A stretch of DNA of 64,000 nucleotides. It comes from Elymus sibiricus. Lineage: Eukaryota > Streptophyta > Magnoliopsida > Poales > Poaceae. Shown in pieces: positions 52,796 to 63,459 of this stretch. Positions within the stretch are counted from its first letter, which is position 1. Each line of letters begins with the position of its first letter. The position numbers and the translations under genes are program-made. A model generated the notes under the pieces. It ran no database searches and was not told the origin of the DNA. It saw only the letters and a list, made by a program, of their open reading frames with translations. The stretch is taken from the NCBI GenBank assembly GCA_039707655.1, contig CM077666.1, forward strand, positions 240,652,166 through 240,716,165, in the 5' to 3' direction.

Positions 52796-54114
52796 GGGGA
52801 TGATCGAAGGATGCTCCGCATCATCTCCCCCCCCCCTTGGGAAAGATCCGCCCTCGGAACAATATCTTCATCACCATGGTAGGGAGATAGATCCTTGACG
52901 TTGAAGGTGTCACTCACGTTGTACTTGTCTCGTGGAAGGTCGATCTTGTATGCATTGTCGTTGATGCGTGCTAGCACCTTGAATGGCCCATCGGCGCGAG
53001 GTAGAAGCTTTGACTTGCGTTCGTTGGGGAAGCGGTCCTTTCGAAGATGTAGCCACATGAGATCACCGGGGTTGAACATCATGGGATGGTTGTTTGCGTT
53101 GAGCTTGTTGGCGAGTCGTTGTACGTGGCGTTCTATCGTGAGCCTTGTGTCTTCATTCACCTTCTTGATATATGTTGCTCTTGCGCTTTCGTCCAAGTTC
53201 GCTCGCTCTTGTAGTGGTAGCGGTAAGATGTCCAATGGCGACAAAGGGTTGAAGCCATAGACCACTTCGAAGGGAGACTTGCCCGTGGTAGAGTGTCTTG
53301 CTCGATTGTAGGCGTACTCGGCTATCGGTAGGCATTCTTCCCATTCCGTGAGGTTCTTCTTGATCAACACGCGAAGTAGTGTAAAAAGCGTGCGGTTGGT
53401 GACTTCCGTCTGACCATCGGTTTGTGGGTGATAAGCCGACGTGAAGAGGAGCTTGATCCCGAGCTTGCCGCACAGTGTCTTCCAAAAGTAGCTTAGGAAC
53501 TTGACGTCGCGGTCCGACACAATCGTCTTGGGCATTCCATGAAGTCGCAAGATTTCCCTACAAAAGAAGTTTGCAATATGTGAAGCATCATCGTTCTTGT
53601 GACATGGAATAAAATGTGCCATTTTAGAGAAACGGTCAACAACGACAAAAACCGAGTCTTTTCCATTTTTCGTTCTAGGCAAGCCAAGCACAAAATCCAT
53701 GCTAATGTCTTCCCATGGATGATATGGTATAGGAAGTGGCATATGTAACCCATGAGATTGAGCTTGTGACTTAGCTTTGCGACATGTGGAGCATCGGTTG
53801 GTGTAGCGTGCGACATCGCGAAACATCTTGGGCCAAAAGTACTTGTTGGAGAGCGTGGCAAAAGTCTTGTCGAGACCGAAATGTCCCATAAGTCCACCGC
53901 CGTGAGCCTCTTGCAAAAGCAACAAACGAAGAGAAGACTTGGGAACACAAAGTTTGTTAGCGCGCATAAGGTATCCATCCTTGATATAATATCGCTCCGA
54001 ATAAGTGTTAGCAAGACATTTGGCATAAGGAGTTGCAAATGAATTATCATGCTCATATAAATCTTTAATGTGCTCAAAGCCAATAACATTCAATTCAAGT
54101 TGAGTAACTATCAT
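52753..54114 (-). pseudogene. pol: Integrase of element K
   Basis: 453 codons: zinc region ([17 protein letters not shown] ... [11 protein letters not shown]), core [47 protein letters not shown]-terminus [51 protein letters not shown]. The core residues are intact. The frame runs through the polypurine tract into a 27-residue tail. Confidence 0.92.
52824..52838 (-). promoter_or_regulatory. Polypurine tract of element K
   Basis: Minus strand AAG, then a run of ten Gs in all, then AGA, directly before TGATGCGG. Pol reads [11 protein letters not shown] here. Confidence 0.9.
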
Positions 54115-55397
54115 GCACTTGCGTGAAAGAGCGTCCGCTACAACATTCTCCTTTCCCTTGATATATTTGATGATGTAAGGGAAGGACTCAATAAATTTTT
54201 AGCATGCCGTTTGTTCAATTTGGTTTGACCTCTAAGGTACTTAAGCGTTTCATGATCGGTATGGATGACAAATTCGTGAGGTCGGAGATAATGCTCCCAA
54301 ACATGCAAGACTCTCACCAAAGCATACAACTCTTTGTCATAAATGGGTCGCTTTTCACCAAAATATGCAATGGGTCACTTTTCTTGCATTAAAACACCAC
54401 CTATGCCATTACCACTAGTGTCAAAATGCACTTCAAATGTTTTCTCAAAGTTTGGCAAGGCAAGAATTGGAGCATGTGTAAGCAAATTCTTAAGCTCAAG
54501 AAATGCGGTATCTTGCGAAGGTCCCCAAACAAAAGGAGCGTTCTTCTTACTCAGAGCATGTAATGGTGAAGCAATAGTGCTAAAATCCTTAACGAAGCGA
54601 CGGTAAAATCCGGCTAGACCAAGGAAGCTACGCACTTGTTGCAAGTTGGTTGGTTGAGGCCAAGTTTTAATAGCATCAATTTTAGACTCATCAACTTCAA
54701 CACCCTTATAAGAGACAACAAAGCCCAAGAAAACAAGCTTATCAACACCAAAAGTGCATTTTTCCATGTTAGCATAAAGTCGTTCGTCTCTAAGGATTTG
54801 CAATACTTCTCTAAGGTGTTTGACATGATCTTCGAGAGTTTCACTAAACACAAGGATGTCATCAAAGTAAACCACAACACAAATGCCAATTAATTTGCGA
54901 AGAACATAGTGCATGACACGCATAAAAGTGCTGCTTGCGATAAACCCATAGGCATGACTAACCATTCATACAAGCCAAATTTGGTTTTGAAAGCGGTTTT
55001 CCATTCATCACCTTCTTGCATGCGAATTTGATAATAACCACTTTTAAGATCAATTTTTGAGAAAACGGTGGCTCCACTAAGTTCATCAAGCATGTCATCA
55101 AGGCGTGGAATGTGATGTCTATATCTAACGGTGATAGCATTAATGGGACGGCAATCGGAATACATGCGATAGGTACCGTCTTTCTTTGGCACAAGAATTA
55201 CCGGAACAGCACATGGACTCAAGCTCTCGCGTACATACCCATTCTCCATGAGATGTTGGACTTGCCGTTGGATTTCTTTGGTCTCATCGGGGTTGACGCG
55301 GTATGGTGCCTTGTTCGGTAGGGGTGCGCCGGGGATGAGGTCGATGCGGTGTTCGATTCCGTGTAGAGGAGGTAGTCCGGGAGGTAGCTCATCAGAA
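54115..55397 (-). pseudogene. pol: RT and RNase H of element K, multiply broken
   Basis: RT begins [20 protein letters not shown], with [20 protein letters not shown] (Cys of MCSDC changed to Tyr). A deletion near 54935 cuts the GLSQAP region, then YFDD ([13 protein letters not shown]). In RNase H the segment after VLMQEK has a stop and a loss of about 35 bp near 54350, and a further loss near 54200. One base is missing near 55398 after KDVF. Confidence 0.88.
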
Positions 55398-56400
55398 ACA
55401 CGTCCTTATATTCCTGCAAGAGATGAGAGAACACTAGAGGAAGATGTTGTGAAGTATTAATCCGCTCAGCTTCACCTTTGCATAAAAGCACAAAGTGAAC
55501 AACACTAGATGGGCTCTCACTCACATCCCTCAAATCTCTTTTGGTGGCTAGTAAAACTAAGTTTTTCTTGTCGCTCATCGTGGAGTCACTCAATTTTGGC
55601 TTGTGGCGCTCACTCTCTTTGTGGTTGTTCGCTCTCTCACTATTTGCTCCACGATGGCTCGATGCTTGATTGTCGGTGACGACTTGACTTGGAGACATTG
55701 GTCGGAGAACGAATTCCTTGCCCTTCATCTTGAAGCTATAGTGGTTGGTCCGGCCGTTGTGGATGACGCCGCGATCGAATTGCCAAGGGCGCCCGAGTAG
55801 GAGGTGGCATACGGACATGGGAACCACATCACACTCCAAGGTATCTTCGTAGGCGCCAATCTTGAAGGATACTTGGACGGTGTGCTCCACTTGGATTGTG
55901 CCGGAGTCGCTAAGCCATTGGACCTTGTAGGGGCGAGGGTGCGTCTTCTTGACCAATTGTAGCTTGGAGCATAATTCTTCACTTGCCAAATTGTGGCAAC
56001 TTCCGCCATCGATGATGACCTTGACGGAACGTCCTTGGATGCCCGCTTTGGTGTGGAAGATGTGGCAACGTTGGTCCTCGTCCTGATGTTGTTGAAGTGT
56101 CAAGACCTTGGAGACAACAAGAGTGGGGCTCGCATCATTGTCGCAACAGATTTGTGCATCTTCGTCTTCATTCACTTGTCGGTGCATAGCCACATGCTCG
56201 AGGGCTTCCATTTCATCTTCACTCATTGAGTCGTAGGTGCCGTCGTCGTTGAGGATCATTGTGCGTCGAGTTGGACACTCGAAAGACTTGTGGCCTCGGC
56301 CCTTGCAAGTGAAGCACTTGATGTCACTTGTCTTGTTGGCATCCGTAGGAGGTGTCGATGACGAAGGCTTTTGCTTGGAGTTGCATGTAGTAGTAGGAAG
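55398..56400 (-). pseudogene. pol: Zinc knuckle and protease of element K
   Basis: CFTCKGRGHKSFECPTRR near 56310 (intact), YDSMSEDEMEALEHVAMHRQ, protease VIIDGGSCHNLASEELC near 56010 and CHLLLGRPWQFDRGV, then the [20 protein letters not shown] linker. Confidence 0.9.
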
Positions 56401-57843
56401 TCAACTCGAAGATGTCGAAGGTTGCTTGGAGCTTGTCTTGTCGCCGGTACTTGTGGTAGCTCGAGTCATGGAAGGAGTTGTCGTAGTCGTTGAAGCTTGA
56501 GTGTATGAACCATAGGTCTTGGAAGAGTACTTGGAGTACTTGTAGTCGTCTTGCACTCGTCGCTCCGCCATGGTTGCTTGGTGCACTAGCTCGAGGAGGT
56601 TGGAGTACGGTTGGAAGTCCGCTATCTTCTTGATGGGATGGTGGAGGCCATTCAAGAAACGCGCCATAGTTTGTTCATCATCTTCCTTGACATTGGCTCG
56701 TATCATGGAAACTTCCATTTCTTGAAAGTATTCTTCAACCGACTTGGTTCCTTGCTTGAGGAGTTGGAGTTTCTTGAAGAGGTCGCGGTTGTAATGTGTA
56801 GGCACAAAACGAGCTCTCATGACATCTTTCATTTAATTCCAAGTCGCGATGGGTGGCTCGCCCTTCTCTTGACGCCTTGCGATCACTTGCTCCCACCAAA
56901 TGAGAACATAGTCTTGGAACTCTAGAGATGCCATGGCGATCTTCTTTTCTTCGTCGTAGTTGTGAAGGCGAAATATCTTGTCGACCTTCAATGCCCATGT
57001 GAGATATTCTTCGGGATCGTTGCCGCCGTGGAACTTGGGCCCGGTGAACTTGAGCTTGCCGAAATGTTGTTCGTCATCTTGTCGTCGTTGGTGAGGTCGA
57101 ACTTGCCGTGGTAGATCGTCATCCTCGTGCTCTGCTCGATTTGCTTGGCGCGGTGGTCTTGGAGGTGGAATCCGAGCTCGATTTCGTGTTTCTTGGCGCT
57201 CCTCCAGGTGAGCTTCTTCGTCTTGTTGTTCATGTCGTAGCGCTTCTTCTTGTTCACGCTCACGACGGTTGCGCTCGTTCACGGCATGAGTTGCTTCTCG
57301 GAGAGCACGTTGCGCTTCAAGTGCTTGTTCTTCGTGGCGTAGGAGTTCTTGCCGAAGGGCGTCACCGTCTTGGTCATTTTGTCTTGGACGTGATGGTACT
57401 TGGCCTTGGCGCGCTTGCCGTTCTCGTGCTCGAAGTCGGTCTTGTAACCCATTGCCATGGAATGGATTTTGTGGAGCTTGATGATCGTCATGATTGTTGC
57501 GCCGATGAGAACGTGCTCGAGATGGACTTGAGCGTGAAGAAGAATCCGAAGAGTGTCGACTTGAGTGTCGCAGTCTTGAAGAGGAAGTCGTGGAAGTGGC
57601 GCGGTTGGCCATGATGTCGCGCAATTCCTCCATTTGAGATGAAAGCTTGGCGTCGAAGTAGTCCCTTGTTCGTGTTTCGGAGTGGCGCAAGTCGGTGGCG
57701 AGTTGCTCGATGCGATCTCCTAAAGCTTCACTTTCTTGGTGTAGCGCTCGTTGGACGCCGAAGAGATGACCCTTGGTGACGTAGTCACACGTCTCATCTT
57801 GCTCTTCAAAGAGCGGGTTCTCCGATGTACTTGGCCTATCCAT
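56401..57843 (-). pseudogene. gag: gag of element K
   Basis: Start ATG 57843 (MDRPSTSENPLFEEQDE). N-terminal helix, Ser/Arg tract, long Arg/Gln/Glu coiled-coil-like part, capsid (KLKFTGPKFHGGNDPEEYL, DYVLIWWEQVIARRQEKGEP, FVPTHYNRDLFKKLQLLKQG). Stops at 56833 (TAA in place of the CAA of F) and 56401 (TGA in place of CGT). Confidence 0.9.
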
Positions 57844-59206
57844 CATAGTCAAGTGGTGGTGAGTAGGAAATGAGAGAACAATACCAAAGTTACCTTTTCT
57901 GATGATTGAGGATGTATCAAGTATCACTCAATGTAATGCAACAATAGTAGAATTGGTACCGGGTTTGTTTCTCACACCTACAAAGTATGGCTTATGGCTT
58001 GGTTAGGATTAGTGGCACAAAATTCAAGCAAGTTTTAGTCAAGATATCGAAAATGTTGAGAAGATTCACAAATTGCAAGTAAGACAAATAGATCAACACC
58101 TGAGGAGAACACTTGGAAACTCACACACGAAGATGAATGGGATCCGCACAACCAAGGAATGAGCTTAAAATGTGGAACCACGGAAAATGCTCTTGTTGCA
58201 CGGATGCTAGAGAGACACTAGCTCGATTGCTCAATTGGGCTAGATACGCTTGTGCACCAACCTAAGAGAGTAACGTGCTTGTCTTCAATCCCAAGTATGA
58301 TATGTATGTCCTATATGATCTACTATGCAAAAAGGCTCAATGTTATTGCTTACAAGGTCTTTGTTTCTTCTCTTTTGCTTCAAAGTTTTTTTTTTGACTA
58401 TGCCAAAATGCTTGATTCTAGAGCCGATATCTAAGACAAGTAAGTAAGATATGCACGGGAGAGACTTACGGCACGATGATGATGATGCATGCTAAATGTG
58501 GCTATTCGTAGTAGGCATATCACTATGGTGCAGAAAGCGTGGCCCGGCAATTCTCAACTCACTAGTCTCGATGGGTAAGTGACGCAACAGGCTCAAGGCT
58601 ATCAATGCAATGGCAATGGTAAATACAAGGTGTCGTCGAGGTTACCGTCCTCGATTGGTATGAAATGAAGTTGTCGATGTCGAAGTCGAGGCGGGGCGAT
58701 GATGAATGGCGGTGATGATGATGATGAACCGTCCCTAAGTAGCCGAAACACCTTAGGACACGTCAACCGCAACTCAAAATCTCAAAGAAACACGTGTGTT
58801 AGTGCGGAAGGTGAAAACAGGGGAAAAGCAGGAAGTGGAACAACTCTTTGGTGAGGCCGTGCGCACGGGGTATTTGGGGCCCATGTGCACGGGGCTCCGT
58901 GTGCACGGGGTATCAAGGGCCCGTGCGCACGGGGTCGGCGGCTGCGGAAGAACAGCCCCAGATCCGTGGCAAAATTACAAAATTGCGGGGAAATTGGTGG
59001 TGGGGAAGATGGGGGAAGGTGGAAAAAGGGTAGATCCAGTTGCCAAACAAGAATTTCGTGGACCAAAACAACAAAATCTCACAAGATCCAACAGATGCAA
59101 AAATTTTGGGATGGCTATTTTTGTGGGGATTTTCGAAATTGGGACAAAACAAAGCAAAATCAGGCTAGAAAGTGGGGGGTAGGGACTCCAAGGTGTGAAT
59201 CAACGT
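57844..59206 (-). other. Leader of element K
   Basis: Noncoding and collinear with the leader of F. Palindromes at 58858-58938 (four copies; two have GTGTGCAC or ATGTGCAC) and a CAT run near 58692-58725. Confidence 0.85.
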
Positions 59207-59220
59207 GGCTCATGATACCA
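59207..59220 (-). promoter_or_regulatory. Primer binding site of element K (variant)
   Basis: Minus strand TGGTATCATGAGCC, identical to F. Confidence 0.85.
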
Positions 59221-59223
59221 TGA

Positions 59224-59692
59224 TGTTGTAGGGTAGAGACCCTAGGTGGAGATCTTTTCACACTTGGAGTGTAAGAGGGAGAGAAATCACTCAAACAAAC
59301 CCAAATCACACATCCACTAGAGTAGCATACATAGATCCACAAGCATACATAAACAATCAAAGGAAAATAGCACAAAGATAAGGTTCTTCTCACTCCAAAG
59401 GAGGTGAGGTCTTGATGATCCTATGATGGGGATCCTTCCCTAGAAGTGGTCTTGAATCCACAAGGGGGTCTTCTCTCTAGGAGGTCTTGATCTCCAAGAG
59501 GAGTGGTAGATGAGCAAAGCCCTCTATGAATATCTCAATACACTTTGCTAACCCTAACAAATGTCTCACGTACGGAATATATAGTAGGTGGGAGGTAGGG
59601 GACGAAGAGAGGGCAAAACAGGCAAAAGACAGCCACCTCGCTGGATGGCCCATGCGCACGGGGTAAGTGAGGCCCGTGCGCACGGGGGTCCC
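59224..59692 (-). repeat. 5' LTR of element K, truncated in U3
   Basis: TGTTGTAGGG to the second palindrome (CCCGTGCGCACGGGGG at about 59673), then an abrupt change to the gag of L. TATATA near 59579. About 390-550 bp of U3 are missing. Confidence 0.92.
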
Positions 59693-61003
59693 ATACTCTA
59701 AATCCTCATTAATCAACATGACCTTCTTATTGGGACAATCCTTCTTGAAGTGACCTTTGCCTCCACATGTATGACAATGCATATCCCTATTTCGTGCTGT
59801 AGACATAGAGGAACCAGGAGCACTCGCAGCAGGGTGCACCGGTTTCGTTGCAGTGGAAACAGCAGAATCTGACTTGTTCCTGGAAGGAACAGGAAAACCA
59901 TAAGTATCACTTTGTGGGGGCGCCCCACCAGTAGGTCGTGGGAAACGACCACGAGCAGAAGCAGAACGAGAGGTAAACTTGGCTTCTTCGGCCAACTGAA
60001 TTTCTGCTTCACGGGCTTGATGTAACAAATCTGACATGTCTTGATATTGGTGATGCCGAACAATACGCTTGATATTGTATGTCAAACCAGAAAGAAATCG
60101 CTGCATGGTCTGTTCGGGCTATTCACGGACTCGGGCACGCTGCATAATCAACTCCATCTCCTGAAAATAATCATCCACATACATTGTACCTTGCCGCAAA
60201 TTCTGCAACTTATCATAGAGAGAACGAATATAGTTGCGTGGAACAAACCGGGCACGCGTCACTTCCTTCATATTGCGCCATGTAAGAATTGGAGGATCTC
60301 CATCTTCCCGTCTTGTACGCACAAGATGATCCCACCAACGCAAAGCATAACCAGCAAATTCAGAAGATGCCAACTTGATTTTTCTGTCCTCGGTGTACTC
60401 ATGTAAACGCCACAATCTCTCTATCTTGAGCTCCCAACTAAGATATTCTTCCACATCAGTAGAGCCCTCAAATGTGGGAATACAGAATTTCGGCTTACCC
60501 AGCCCATCCTCATCACGGTGAGGTTGCTGAATATCAGTATCACGGCGTGCACCCAAAACAGCAAACCCACGGCCACCACCACGGCCGCCATTACCACGGC
60601 CACCATGACCACGGCCACCATGAACCATAACATTGGCAGCATGAGCAGCGTTTGCAGCTGCGTCAGCTACATGACCACCATGAACACTTGCCTCACCATC
60701 ATCATCAAGATCATCATCTTGCTCCCGAATGCGCCGTTGACCCACGGAAGCTTGCAAAGCAGCTACGGCATGCGTCAAATCCGTAACGGACTGCTGAAGT
60801 GTAGTCATAGTGTCACGAGTTGTATTCATGGTATCTTGAGTGTCAGCAAGCTTTAAGTCAATAGCACGCACATCCTCGTGTATACCATCACAAGCAGAAT
60901 TAAATTGGTTCGTCAAATGATCACGAAGTGCCGCATATTCATTCCAATGCACCACGGATTTAGGATCCTTTCGCTGCTGGACATCAAAAGACTCTTCGGA
61001 CAT
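59693..61003 (-). pseudogene. gag: gag of element L
   Basis: Start ATG 61003 (MSEESFDVQQRKDPKSVVHW), preferred over an in-frame ATG at 61024. Residues about 45-90 form a coiled-coil-like stretch (DIHEDVRAIDLKL-type heptads, TLQQSVTDLTHAVAALQ), then an Asp-rich patch and a Gly/Arg-rich HGGRGHGGRGNGGRGGGRG segment. Capsid: PKFCIPTFEGSTDVEEYLSW, GYALRWWDHLVRTRREDGDP, FVPRNYIRSLYDKLQNLRQG, DYFQEMELIMQRARVRE. TAG stop at 60119-60121. It then continues RFLSGLTYNIKRIVRHH to the zinc knuckle CHTCGGKGHFKKDC and NKKVMLINED, and runs into the LTR of K at 59692. Confidence 0.9.
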
Positions 61004-61680
61004 GATTAGGGAATTAGTACGCACAGAAAGAAAAATATAGTGGGTGTATGTGGAAAACTCTCAACTCACTCAAAACTGAAAGAAACAAGGTATCTTACCG
61101 TTCCAAAGTGAATTAGAATCGCTTACCAACTTGGATGGGCAGAACTCGCACGGATGTGAGGAAGCGAATACCGAGGGAAAAACTATCACACGACAAACCA
61201 GGGTATATAATGGAGCTTGGTTGGGAGACCTAACAACACCGAAGATAAGGCCTAGTGCTGATCGTGTGAGTCACACCCAAGGAAACACAAACGGTGGAGA
61301 GAAACTTGGCAAAGCAACTCTCGCACGGGACGCAGCTCCACAACTGCGAAAGATAATAACAAGGAACTGCCCTCTATTCTTCTCTTTCTTTCTTTCTTCC
61401 TTGTTTTTTTTTTCAACTGTCACGTGAACAGTACCGTGAACAGGAACGCGATTTTTTTTTAACTACTTGGAAACAAATCTGGAAAGCTAAACTCCAATGG
61501 AAAGAGATCGGATCACAAGGATGAACCCAACGACCAGCAACTAAAACCAATCTACGATGCAATCTAGGCTATGGCAAACTATGAAGAAACCTAATATTTT
61601 TGTGAGGCTTTTTCTGGATAGGAGGAAAAACAACACTAATATAAGGGATTGATGGATGCTCACCGAGTAAACACTGGATA
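61004..61680 (-). other. Leader of element L
   Basis: Noncoding, 0.68 kb. Blocks shared with H (AAGAAACAAGGTATCTTACC; CAAACCAGGGTATAT). An A/G-rich tract (sense strand) at about 61376-61413. Confidence 0.82.
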
Positions 61681-61690
61681 TCTGATACCA
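61681..61690 (-). promoter_or_regulatory. Primer binding site of element L
   Basis: Minus strand TGGTATCAGA, then TATCC. Same partial Met-tRNA match as in H. Confidence 0.8.
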
Positions 61691-62138
61691 AGATGATAAG
61701 GGGTGTCCCGATCTTCTCATTGAGCTCGATGTAGGTGGATGATAACTTGTGGGACGCTGACGAATCTCTGGTTGTTCCCTCGTTGCCAATGCAACAGTTC
61801 TCAACCCTATTCGATATTCGCAACTTCACACACTTGCGCACGTAGCCGCGGACCACGAAGCGGTTTGCAATCTACCAATTCCCAATGGAACAGCAGAAAA
61901 CACTTGAATCTTGCAGTAGGATAAACACCAGATCGCAACAAAGTGGTGAAGGTAGAATACTCCTGATCGAATCAAAGAGGAATATTGATTACAGAGGAAT
62001 GCTTAAAGCAATTCAATCTGAAAAGAGGTTTAATCAAAACGTGGTCTCCCTCTAACTAACCCTAAGGAAGGGTATTTATATCCTAAGATAGTTGGAAGGG
62101 GTACACGGGCCGTCAGCCCAAAAGCCTGCGCGCAGGCA

Positions 62139-62335
62139 GCACGGTAGTACCGCTTATAGCATGCGGTACTACCGCTCCAAGCGGTACTACCGCTTAAATA
62201 CCGCTCTAGTACCGGTTAGGTCGCTTGGATGCCAGAACTATTTTGCTAAGCGGTACTGAGTACGATAGCACGGGGCGGTACTACCGCTTTAAGCGGTACT
62301 ACCGCTGGTGTGGGGCGGTACTACCGCCCTGGAAA
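62139..62335. repeat. U3 array of GCGGTACTACCGC inverted repeats, element L
   Basis: About nine motifs: AGCGGTACTACCGCT-type copies (near 62162, 62180, 62275, 62291 and 62316) and half-sites. Arms GCGGTA/TACCGC flank a one- or two-base centre. It lies in the same place as the arrays of B and F: upstream of TATA, downstream of the coding tail. Confidence 0.88.
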
Positions 62336-62634
62336 CTGCAGGGTCCTCCTCCCTGCCCAGCTGCACTGCCTCCTTGCTCTCCTCCTTGCTCCCTTGTGCT
62401 ATGCCTTCCTCTCCAATGTACCTAATGACACACACACACAAGGATTTAGGCAGTATAAAGCTCTCATTAAAATAAATAGCATTATCAACTAAGAGAGAAT
62501 TCACCTGTTGTTCTAGTAGTTTAGCACGAGCTCTTGTAATGGGTCCAATCCTGATTTCATCATTGGACATCTTCTTTGTAGCAACAGGTTGTTCATGAGG
62601 TAGAGATGGAGTCATAGTATAGATGTCCTCATCA
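62289..62634 (-). CDS. U3-encoded TRARAK tail frame of element L
   Basis: NDEIRIGPITRARAKLLEQQ, VNSLLVDNAIYFNESFILPK, SLCVCVIRYIGEEG, then a charged stretch. It aligns with the tails of B and F (TRARAR; E-V-x-SLL; xLP; L-C-x-x-x-R-x-x-G), although the rest of the LTR is unrelated. The frame also covers the first bases of M, which is chance. Confidence 0.6.
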
Positions 62635-62637
62635 GGC

Positions 62638-63459
62638 GTTATCCACAACGGACGGACCAATCACTATAGCTTCAAGATGAAGGGCAATGAATTCGTGCTT
62701 CGACCCATGTCGCCAAGTCAAGTCATCGCCGACAAGCAAGCTTCAACCAATCGTGGAGAGACTAGTGAGCGAGTGAACCACCAAAAAGAGAGTGAGAGCC
62801 ACAAGCCAAAAATGAGCGACTCCACGATGAGTGACAAGAAAGGTTTAGTGCTTTTAGCCACCAAAAGAGACATAAGGGATGTGAGTGAGAGCCCATCGAG
62901 CGTTCTTCACTTTGTGCTTGTGTGCAAAGATGCAGCGGTGCGGACTAATACTTCACAACATCTACCATTTGTGTTGTCTCATCTATTGCAGGAATTCGTG
63001 GACGTTTTTCCCGATGAACTACCTCCCGGACTTCCTCCACTTCCCGGAATCGAACACCGCATCGACCTGATCCCCGGCGCACCACTACCGAACAAGGCAC
63101 CTTACCGCGTCAACCACGACGAAACCAAAGAGATACAAAGGCAAGTGCAACATCTCATGGAAAATGTGTATGTACGCGAAAGCTTAAGTACATGTGCCGT
63201 TCCGGTTATTCTTGTGCCTAAGAAAGATGGTAGCTATCGTATGTGTTCCGATTGCCATCCCATTAATGCTATCACTGTTAGATATCACCATCCCATTCCA
63301 CGCCTTGATGACATGCTTGATGAACTTAGTGGAGCCACCATTTTCTCTAAAATTGATCTAAAAAGTGGCTATTACCAAATTCGCATGCGGGAGGGTGATG
63401 AATGGAAAATGGCTTTCAAAACTAAATTTGCTTGTATGAATGGTTGGTCATGCCTATGA
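62638..63459 (+). pseudogene. pol: Protease end, linker and RT N-terminal part of M
   Basis: Protease C-terminus (NHYSFKMKGNEFVLRPMS), [20 protein letters not shown] linker, [55 protein letters not shown]. One G is missing near 63428 (AAATTTGC versus AAATTTGGC), so the frame fails at TKFACMNG. Confidence 0.92.

Larger units (their letters stand above)
52388..52823 (-). repeat. 3' LTR of element K, U3 part
   Basis: Starts with the duplicated CCCGT and continues with the palindrome array and the U3 coding tail to TGCTCCGCATCA. Together with 43657-44085 it makes a K LTR of about 860 bp. Confidence 0.93.
43657..59692 (-). mobile_element. Element K: gypsy element of the F family, split by J, 5' end deleted
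   Basis: 3' LTR 43657-44085 plus 52388-52823, interior 52824-59206, and a partial 5' LTR 59224-59692. Same family as F (palindrome class, primer-site variant, protein). It was inserted in the 5' LTR of E; the left target sequence is ACTTT (43652-43656) and the right flank is lost. The coding region carries many lesions. Confidence 0.92.
59693..62634 (-). mobile_element. Element L: gag-bearing LTR element, 3' part deleted
   Basis: 5' LTR 61694-62634, primer site, leader and gag to just past the zinc knuckle. It is inserted in M; the right target sequence is GGCGT (62635-62639). Pol and 3' LTR are missing beyond 59693. LTR and leader resemble H, so L probably represents the gag-pol family that mobilised H. 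Confidence 0.9.
61694..62634 (-). repeat. 5' LTR of element L (941 bp)
   Basis: TGATAAGGGG on the left and GATGTCCTCATCA on the right (TGATGAGGACATC in element sense). U5/R is like that of H, with a TATAAATA box at 62080-62073, motif array 62139-62335 and the U3 coding tail upstream. Confidence 0.92.
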
